Of a DNA stretch of 21,113 bases, positions 15,980-21,113 are shown one piece after another (the stretch's first letter is position 1; each line of letters opens with the position of its first letter). The DNA lies in the IMG/VR virus record IMGVR_UViG_3300025085_000238, positions 1 through 21,113 of that record; one strand, given 5' to 3'. The translations under genes and the position numbers were made by a program. The notes below the pieces were generated by a model, which worked only from the letters and a program-made list of their open reading frames with translations, was not told the origin of the DNA and did not search any database. Source of the stretch: a virus.

Positions 15980-16921
15980 TTATAAGTTAACTGGTGCAAA
16001 GTTTACACTAGCTGCATAACCATTAGCAGCAGCTTCAAACGCAACGTTATCAGCATCACCTGCTGGTAAAGCAATGTAAATTTCAATTAAGTTATCTACT
16101 CCGTGAATTTGAGAGTGAGAAGATCCATCTTTAGTAGCTACAATGTGATACATATCATATGCAGTACTTGTAACTGTACTTTGAGCTGGAGTGTTAGGTA
16201 ATTCTACTCTATTGTAGAAACCGTAGTTCACACCTCTTAATTCTTCTTCCATGTCTTTCACGTAGAAACCATCACCAAATCCTCTTGATCCTGCAGTTTG
16301 GTAAGAAACAGCCATAGTAGTTGCTCCACCTTCTGCGTTATCAAAAGCTGCGTCCATGTGTACTAACTCTTCTTGAGTTTGACCATCAACTCTTACTTCA
16401 CCTTTTTTGAAACCAGTAATATCTACAGTACCGTTACCATTGTCAGTAACTGCTCCGTTTACCCAGTAAGGTAAATCTGCATCAATAGCTACTTTTAAAG
16501 CGGCTCCTTGAGTTGCTGGAGTAGCACCACTTGCTACAGTGTACTCGTAGTTTTTGATCTCAAATGGCTCAGCGCCATTAGTAAGATTAATAATTTTGAA
16601 AGAATGTGTACCTGCAGCACTTGCGTTAGTAGCTAAAGTAATTCTCATTACCTCTGCAGTTTGTGCAACACCGGACTGTCCGCCCCATGCAACTATATCT
16701 CTACCGTAAATCCAAGGAGATACAATGTTTACATCGATCCCTGAAGGGCCACCTTGTACAATTCTAATTTGATCAGAGTCTGCGATAGTATCACCAGCAA
16801 CTAATGAAGTAGGTCCATCAGAAGATAGTTTTTGAATATCAACAGATCCGTCAGCTAAGAGACCAGTGGCAGCATTATATGCTACTGCTGTACCGTCTCC
16901 AATTAACAAATGTCTTGCCAT
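15980..16921 (-). CDS. Virion structural protein of the head/neck module
   Basis: A 313-residue protein that I do not recognise with certainty. It begins MARHLLIGDGTAVAYNA and is rich in Gly, Ala, Asp, Val and Thr. Predicted beta segments alternate with loops (DSDQIRIVQGGPSGIDVN, VMRITLATNASAAGTHSFKI, FEIKNYEYTVASG, GNGTVDITGFKKGEVRV). The middle (TQGAALKVAIDADLPYWVNGAVTDNGNGTVDIT) resembles domains seen in tail tube and capsid-associated proteins. The C-terminal third includes EELRGVNYGFYNRVELP and a segment with HSQIHGVDNLIEIYIALP. Position between the 387-residue and 117-residue genes makes it part of the particle. A tail tube or neck component is possible. The leader has a small 5-bp inverted repeat and no Shine-Dalgarno site. 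Confidence 0.72.
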   Translation of the reverse strand: MARHLLIGDGTAVAYNAATGLLADGSVDIQKLSSDGPTSLVAGDTIADSDQIRIVQGGPSGIDVNIVSPWIYGRDIVAWGGQSGVAQTAEVMRITLATNASAAGTHSFKIINLTNGAEPFEIKNYEYTVASGATPATQGAALKVAIDADLPYWVNGAVTDNGNGTVDITGFKKGEVRVDGQTQEELVHMDAAFDNAEGGATTMAVSYQTAGSRGFGDGFYVKDMEEELRGVNYGFYNRVELPNTPAQSTVTSTAYDMYHIVATKDGSSHSQIHGVDNLIEIYIALPAGDADNVAFEAAANGYAASVNFAPVNL

Positions 16922-16960
16922 TTTTGTAAAATTTATGCGACCTTATGTCGCTATTAATAA

Positions 16961-18124
16961 TTATTCATTCTTTGTTACCTCCATGATCGAAGATTTGTAT
17001 CTAGGATCACTTATGGCTTCTAATATACTGCTTACTGTCATAGCTACAATTTCTTCATGTGTATGCTCTGGCAACTCGCAGTCAATCCCCAAAGATAAGG
17101 ATATTTCGCCTGGCTTTCTAATGTACGTTATTTTTACAGTGTCTATTATAAATATATCACTAGTGTATATGTCTATAGAGTTACCTCTCATCGTTGTGAG
17201 TGGAGAAGTGTATTTTGTAGTATTAAACGGGTCACTTAAAAGCGTAAATATGTCGTCTTGTTGTGAGAATCTATTTCCTTCAGTTATGTTAGCTGAAAAA
17301 GAAACTGGTTCTCTTCGTTCTGCGTAAGTAGTATCCATAAACTCTAATCCTTGTGGAGCTGGAGCTGTCTCATCTACAGCTGGTACTCCAACAGCAAATG
17401 TTCTTTCTCCTAATGAGCCGTCATAGCTTATCCAAGGATATGATTCAATATCTACTACTACTATAAAACTTCCTGGGTAATTTAGAGTTTCGTACTCTTC
17501 CCAGTAAATGTCAAATCCTATTCCTGGATTATCTACAATATCTTGTTTAACTGCTTCTATATTTGAAGGATAACTTTCTGGTGTCCATCCTCCTGCTAGC
17601 AATGTAGCTGAAGGATTCCATATTGATGCTGATGTAGGATCAACTCCTGTAACATCTGCTACCATATCAATGCCATTTACAAATGCAGAAGAATTATTAG
17701 TTGCATTATTTGTAACAAAGTTATTTAAGCTTAGTACAAAATAGTATTGAGCTGGAGGATTGACCAGTGAGTAGGTTATAGGCCTACAATTATCTATCCA
17801 CAGTCTTGATTGTTGATTTACCAAATACATATAATCTCCTGGTAGTTGGAAAGTGTCAACAAATATCTTTGTTTTTAATTGCTCCTTAAATGATACTGGA
17901 GCTTCATACTCACGCACGAGCGTACGTAAGTCATCTATTCTTTTTTGAGATTCCTCAAAACCTTTTCTGTAGATGTTATTTCTACCGTACTTGGTATTGA
18001 TAAACCTGTACATATTTTTATTTAATTCAATATCTATCTCTTCGGATAGCAAACTGTCAGCTTGGAGTGAATTAATCTTATCCACTCCTTGCTGTACAGC
18101 TATATGCATTTCAGTTACATTCAT
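16961..18124 (-). CDS. Virion structural protein, possible head-tail connector or ring protein
   Basis: A 387-residue protein. Residues 1-60 (VTEMHIAVQQGVDKINSLQ, then SEEIDIELNKNMYRFINTKYG) form a helical N-terminus that I associate with a recurring family of neck/ring proteins in crAss-like and other Bacteroidota phages. Next come KGFEESQKRIDDLRTLVREY and FKEQLKTKIFVDTFQLPGDYMYLVNQQSRLW, followed by a beta-rich centre (about 110-250) with EYETLNYPGSFIVVVDIESYPWISYD, and a C-terminal part with FTLLSDPFNTTKYTSPLTTMRG, VKITYIRKPGEISLSLG and a closing helix (HEEIVAMTVSSILEAISDP). The final segment recalls head-tail adaptor proteins. The family link is from memory and unverified. The gene overlaps the 269-residue gene by one base. 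Confidence 0.72.
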   Translation of the reverse strand: MNVTEMHIAVQQGVDKINSLQADSLLSEEIDIELNKNMYRFINTKYGRNNIYRKGFEESQKRIDDLRTLVREYEAPVSFKEQLKTKIFVDTFQLPGDYMYLVNQQSRLWIDNCRPITYSLVNPPAQYYFVLSLNNFVTNNATNNSSAFVNGIDMVADVTGVDPTSASIWNPSATLLAGGWTPESYPSNIEAVKQDIVDNPGIGFDIYWEEYETLNYPGSFIVVVDIESYPWISYDGSLGERTFAVGVPAVDETAPAPQGLEFMDTTYAERREPVSFSANITEGNRFSQQDDIFTLLSDPFNTTKYTSPLTTMRGNSIDIYTSDIFIIDTVKITYIRKPGEISLSLGIDCELPEHTHEEIVAMTVSSILEAISDPRYKSSIMEVTKNE

Positions 18125-18933
18125 TAAGATGCTAGTTGTTTAAGTTTTGCTCTTAAAATTGTTAATTTACCTGAGTTCTTTTTGTCATTCAAGTGTATAA
18201 CTGTGTCATCCATAGTTTCTCCTAGTACTTCGTCGATAAAGATAACTTGGTTACCTATCTTTCTTAGAACTCCTGCAGTAACCATTGTTTCAATTTCTGC
18301 TTTTAATTCTAAGTGCTTATCTTCACATACTTTGATAAACTGCTTAGGTGATTTCTCCTTAATGTCGTAAAGCATGTTTTCAACTTGCTCTCTTGTCAAC
18401 GTATCAGGATTCATACTACCTACTAGTCTGAACACTCTTCTCATCTGCTTCTCGTCATTAGATACTTTGATAAATGCTTTATCTGCATCTTTCTTGACTT
18501 GAATATCATTGTTACGCTTCATATCCTTTTTAGCAATGTCGTGAATGTAAAAACGCTTTTGGGTATTCCCAAGCATTTCTTCTTCTGATAGTGCTACATG
18601 TGGATGTTTCAATGCAAAATGGTATTTAAGATAATCAGTAATATCAATAGGATTTCCATCTTCTGTCTTTCCTACTTCTAGTTCTACACCTTCAAAGCCT
18701 ACTGCGACAGTAAATTCTGCCCAGAATTTTTTAGTGTGTTTTGGCCACTCCATGTGAGCGGGATCTACGTCTAACATTCCGTCCAAGTATTTCTTTTCGT
18801 CGTCTGGACTAAAAGGTTTAAGTGGTTGTCTGTTGACATATACGCTACTTAGTTTCCTAACAGCGCTTGCGTTAATTTCTTTAGGTAAGTGATTGTTAAT
18901 CGGCTTAGCCCTTAAATAAACTTTTTTACTCAT
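18124..18933 (-). CDS. Conserved phage protein downstream of the capsid gene, function unknown
   Basis: A 269-residue, mostly helical, charged protein. Landmarks are LPKEINASAVRKLSSVYVN near the start, KKFWAEFTVAVGFEGVELEVG in the middle, PIDITDYLKYHFALKHPHVA around residue 100, then KDMKRNNDIQVKKDADKAFIKVSNDEKQMRR and LTREQVENMLYDIKEKSPKQF. The last third (VLRKIGNQVIFIDEVLGETMDDTVIHL) looks like a short winged or beta-hairpin element. I recall proteins of this plan near capsid genes of large Bacteroidota and T4-like phages, but cannot name a family. It could be an internal head or assembly protein. It follows the 135-base intergenic region with a hairpin and candidate promoter, and is coupled to the next gene by a one-base overlap. 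Confidence 0.68.
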   Translation of the reverse strand: MSKKVYLRAKPINNHLPKEINASAVRKLSSVYVNRQPLKPFSPDDEKKYLDGMLDVDPAHMEWPKHTKKFWAEFTVAVGFEGVELEVGKTEDGNPIDITDYLKYHFALKHPHVALSEEEMLGNTQKRFYIHDIAKKDMKRNNDIQVKKDADKAFIKVSNDEKQMRRVFRLVGSMNPDTLTREQVENMLYDIKEKSPKQFIKVCEDKHLELKAEIETMVTAGVLRKIGNQVIFIDEVLGETMDDTVIHLNDKKNSGKLTILRAKLKQLAS

Positions 18934-19068
18934 AATACAGTACTTTTAAAGTGTTAATTAGTGGATGTAAAGTATAACTCTCCAATATTTAAAGTAAGGA
19001 TGTGGGGGTTTTACCCCCCACGACCTTAACCAAAAACCAATATATAGACTTGCGAATGCACGCCAAAT
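18934..19068 (-). other. Largest intergenic region: putative leader between capsid and downstream genes
   Basis: This 135-base gap has no ORF. It contains the GC-rich hairpin at 19002-19021 and is entered by a promoter-like sequence at 19064-19095. The remaining part (18934-19001) is AT-rich and shows no other clear structure. Confidence 0.6.
19002..19021 (-). terminator. GC-rich hairpin, possible weak terminator or RNA-stabilising element
   Basis: A perfect 7-bp stem (GTGGGGG / CCCCCAC) with a six-base loop. On the minus strand the sequence after the stem is ATCCTTACTTT, which has no continuous T-run, so it is not a classical intrinsic terminator. It lies just after the capsid gene and could protect the 3' end of the abundant capsid mRNA, attenuate read-through, or form part of a 5' leader. 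Confidence 0.4.
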
Positions 19069-19095
19069 TTAAGAAGCTACACACTGAATGTCCAA
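19064..19095 (-). promoter_or_regulatory. Candidate Bacteroidota-type promoter
   Basis: On the minus strand TTG (19095-19093) is followed after 21 bases by TAAATTTG (19071-19064), matching the Bacteroidota sigma-factor consensus TTG...TAnnTTTG at a suitable spacing. The -7 box overlaps the capsid gene stop codon and points into the largest gap of the window, so it would drive the 269-residue gene and those after it. Such a degenerate motif occurs by chance in AT-rich DNA, so this is tentative. Confidence 0.3.
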
Positions 19096-20514
19096 CGAAG
19101 TATCAAATCTACGTAAGCAGATACCCGCTGTCTTCAACATGTGTACGCTCGCACCGTCAACGTCTGATGCTCTTGCATCTGAGCCAGAGAAACCTCTAGG
19201 AACTACAGAGCCAGCAACACACCAACGCATCATCTCACGACCTTTCTTAGAGATCATTGTAAGATTAGCTTGTCCGTCATAGTTAGACTGGTCAACAAAT
19301 ACCATACGGTAAGACTCTAAAGAGTAACCAGTAACAGGGTGCTTTCCACGAGCTTGTGCAACTGGACCGTGATCAAATAATGGTAATTTTACCACATTGA
19401 TTACATGACCATCTACGTGCTCGTATGTAGTGAAGTAACCAGTCAATCCTAAGTTACGTCCGCTACCTGTGATGAATCTGTTCTCACCACCTACTTTGAA
19501 GGAGTTACCTGCAAAGTGTGATTTAAGAGCTTCATCAAACTCTCTTGCGCCACCAGTACCAGTATACAAAGTAATTTGCTTCTGGTTAGCGTCTGTCATT
19601 TGGTAGAATAAATCACCAATGATGTTTTTCAACTTAGACTCAGTCATAGTTGAGTAAGTATCAGTGTTTACGATTTGCTCGAATAAACCAGGACCTACAA
19701 TAACAGGCTGTCCATTCTCATCTTTCATAAACGTGTTACCGTTTGCATCATAAGTTTTTTGTCCGTACCAGTAGTACATTTCACACTCTTCTTTGAAGTC
19801 AAGCATGTGTTGGTACTCTTCGTAATCCATCCAAAGTTTTGTAGAACCACCACCTTTAGTAGGTAAAGAGAATTCTGCAACGAAATCTTTTGCATGTCCT
19901 GACATGTGGTAAGATTTACGTACTGTTGTGATTTTGTTACGAACTTTTCCTGGAGCTTGCCAGTTAGAAGCGTTACCTCTAGAGAAGTCAACACCTACTG
20001 GTGCATACAATTGGGCCCAAAGATCACCTGCAGTAAAACCTGAAGTTAATACTGTAGCTGCTGCTGGGTTTACTAATTGTAATGTATACTCCCAACCAGA
20101 ACCGCCTACATAAGGCTTAGGCTCTTGCATGATACGTGCTAGCTCACCTTTTGAGTTTACTAATACATAAGGAAATATAAATCGTTTGTCAGGGAATACT
20201 AACGTGAAAGTTGATCCTCCCTGTCCTAAATTTGCTCCTGCATTTGTCACAGCCACTGGACGTGTTCTCAATTTGTGGGTAGCCACACGATATTCATACT
20301 CTAAACGGTCGATTGATTGAACATTACCAGCTCCTTCTGTTAAGAAAGATAGTGGGAATCTTTTATCATCTTTACCCGCTAGATGCGTGATAATCGGAGA
20401 AAGTTCAGTTGGCTTAGACAATAATGCATTTGCCAGACTGTTCATGTCTGTCATTTGCGAATCATTATAAAACGTCTTTTGAACGCTAATGTTCGTTCCA
20501 TTCAATTGTGGCAT
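19069..20514 (-). CDS. Major capsid protein
   Basis: A 481-residue protein. The N-terminus (NISVQKTFYNDSQMTDMNSLANALLSKPTELSPIITHLAG) precedes a segment with FPLSFLTEGAGNVQSIDRLEYEYRVAT, and then DKRFIFPYVLVNSKGE, a long helical part near KLWMDYEEYQHMLDFKEECEMYYWYG, GPGLFEQIVNTDTYSTMTESKLKNIIGDLF, and a C-terminal domain with KLPLFDHGPVAQARGKHPVTGYSLESYRMVFVD. Size, position right after a scaffold-like gene, and this organisation fit an HK97-fold capsid protein; the pattern is the one I associate with crAss-like and related Bacteroidota phages (memory, not searched). No membrane segment or signal peptide. Base use is slightly less AT-rich and more even than its neighbours, as often seen for highly expressed capsid genes. 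The start is preceded by an A/T-only leader. Confidence 0.85.
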   Translation of the reverse strand: MPQLNGTNISVQKTFYNDSQMTDMNSLANALLSKPTELSPIITHLAGKDDKRFPLSFLTEGAGNVQSIDRLEYEYRVATHKLRTRPVAVTNAGANLGQGGSTFTLVFPDKRFIFPYVLVNSKGELARIMQEPKPYVGGSGWEYTLQLVNPAAATVLTSGFTAGDLWAQLYAPVGVDFSRGNASNWQAPGKVRNKITTVRKSYHMSGHAKDFVAEFSLPTKGGGSTKLWMDYEEYQHMLDFKEECEMYYWYGQKTYDANGNTFMKDENGQPVIVGPGLFEQIVNTDTYSTMTESKLKNIIGDLFYQMTDANQKQITLYTGTGGAREFDEALKSHFAGNSFKVGGENRFITGSGRNLGLTGYFTTYEHVDGHVINVVKLPLFDHGPVAQARGKHPVTGYSLESYRMVFVDQSNYDGQANLTMISKKGREMMRWCVAGSVVPRGFSGSDARASDVDGASVHMLKTAGICLRRFDTSLDIQCVAS

Positions 20515-20566
20515 AATTATCTAATTTTTATAAAGTTAAGTTGCATTTTAAAATTGCCATTTTTAA

Positions 20567-21113
20567 TTAAAAGTTAAGATCTAAATCATCCAAGTCTACT
20601 TGCTTACTCTTACGTCTTTGACGTCCTCGCGCGCTTTTAACTCTTTCTTCATTTCTAGAAATTCTATCTTTCAATGATTTTGCATTTGATGTTCTAGCTT
20701 TCTTTTCTACAAGTTTTTGTAAATCAAAACCCTTGTACATCAAATAATCAATTGCAAGTTTAGTTTCCATCTCTGCGTCAGCATGATCTAAATCTCGCTG
20801 TGTGCGACCATCTTTGGTCACAGGTGTTGAGATATAGTCAAAAAACTTTGACTTCTCTCTATTTGGAACTGTGATACCTGCGAACTCATTGTTACTTTCA
20901 ATAGTCTCATACACACCATTCCAAAACTCTTGTTGCTGAATTTCTCGCTGCTCTTTATCTTCTTTTTGAGAAGCAACTAATTGCTGTCTAGATTGTTCTT
21001 GCATTTTACCTAATGCTCTTCTAGCAGCTTCAGCTTTCTGGTATAATTTACCAGTATCTTCGTAATCAGTCAATAACTCATTAATAAATTCGCTATCGTG
21101 GCCTTTTGTTGCA
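20567..21113 (-). CDS. Scaffold-like capsid assembly protein, N-terminus outside the window
   Basis: The frame is open to the right edge, so the true start is outside; about 181 residues are visible. An in-frame TTG at 21073 is not needed as a start because the frame continues through it without a stop. The visible protein is highly charged and helical: AAARRALGKMQEQSRQQL type segments, a Gln/Glu-rich stretch (KEDKEQREIQQQEFW), then FFDYISTPVTKDGRTQRDLDHADAEMETKLAIDYLM, and a very basic segment (RGRQRRKSKQ) before an acidic end (DLDDLDLNF). Position directly before the capsid gene, coiled-coil character and the basic C-terminal part fit a scaffolding protein. Another internal head protein is the alternative. 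The 52-base gap to the capsid gene holds only A/T-rich leader. Confidence 0.7.
   Translation of the reverse strand, partial: ATKGHDSEFINELLTDYEDTGKLYQKAEAARRALGKMQEQSRQQLVASQKEDKEQREIQQQEFWNGVYETIESNNEFAGITVPNREKSKFFDYISTPVTKDGRTQRDLDHADAEMETKLAIDYLMYKGFDLQKLVEKKARTSNAKSLKDRISRNEERVKSARGRQRRKSKQVDLDDLDLNF

Noticed and set aside
16937-16951. Small inverted repeat GCGAC...GTCGC before the 313-residue gene
   Set aside because: Only a 5-bp stem with no T-run on the minus strand; too weak to call a terminator, although it could affect the leader.
19725-19994. 89-codon minus-strand ORF inside the capsid gene
   Set aside because: Alternative frame of the capsid protein; composition is that of a shadow and nothing supports separate translation.
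21071-21073. TTG as start codon of the scaffold-like gene
   Set aside because: The frame continues open upstream to the window edge, so the TTG is most likely an internal Leu codon.
1-21113. Diversity-generating retroelement, CRISPR, tRNA, IS or integrase
   Set aside because: I saw no reverse transcriptase, no spaced direct repeats, no cloverleaf and no transposase or integrase motifs. The fibre repeats are protein-level repeats and not a template/variable pair.

Overview
The window reads as part of the late (virion) region of a tailed bacteriophage genome. Every gene I can support lies on the minus strand, so transcription runs from high to low coordinates. Genes are tightly packed, with many 1-8 base overlaps, and the sequence is AT-rich. 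Several features point to a Bacteroidota host, probably a marine flavobacterium. Start codons are preceded by A/T-rich leaders without Shine-Dalgarno sequences. A giant protein carries Cys-bounded GCTDP...DDGSC repeats typical of secreted flavobacterial proteins, and the capsid protein is of a type I associate with crAss-like and related Bacteroidota phages. The host and crAss-like assignments are inference from memory of families; no search was possible.

Layout in transcription order. Head module (21113 to 15601): the C-terminal part of a charged, scaffold-like protein, the major capsid protein, a 135-bp gap with a candidate promoter and a strong GC hairpin, then four genes of 269, 387, 313 and 117 codons that look like head/neck/decoration proteins. 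A canonical intrinsic terminator (15544-15582) closes this module.

Adhesion module 1 (15527 to 8138): a small Cys-rich protein, a 1519-residue Cys-repeat protein, a 502-residue fibre-like protein, a 135-residue coiled-coil protein and a 121-residue beta-rich protein. Lysis-like cassette (8136 to 7121): a 23-codon membrane micropeptide, a 79-residue coiled-coil/TM protein (XhlA-like), a 71-residue TM/coiled-coil protein (spanin-like) and a 155-residue DUF5675-like protein.

Adhesion module 2 (7128 to 1): a 113-residue protein, a 712-residue repeat-rich fibre, a 65-residue acidic protein, a 924-residue G8/beta-helix-like protein and a fibre gene cut off by the left edge of the window. No terminase, portal, tape measure, sheath, replication gene, tRNA, CRISPR, IS element or integrase is visible. 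The lack of a tape measure gene between capsid and fibres is compatible with a short-tailed (podovirus) virion but does not prove it.

The parts most worth following up are the Cys-rich repeat adhesin with its Cys-rich upstream partner, the G8 plus beta-helix fibre (possible glycan-active protein), the very small membrane ORF, and a hydrophobic ORF nested in the DUF5675 gene.
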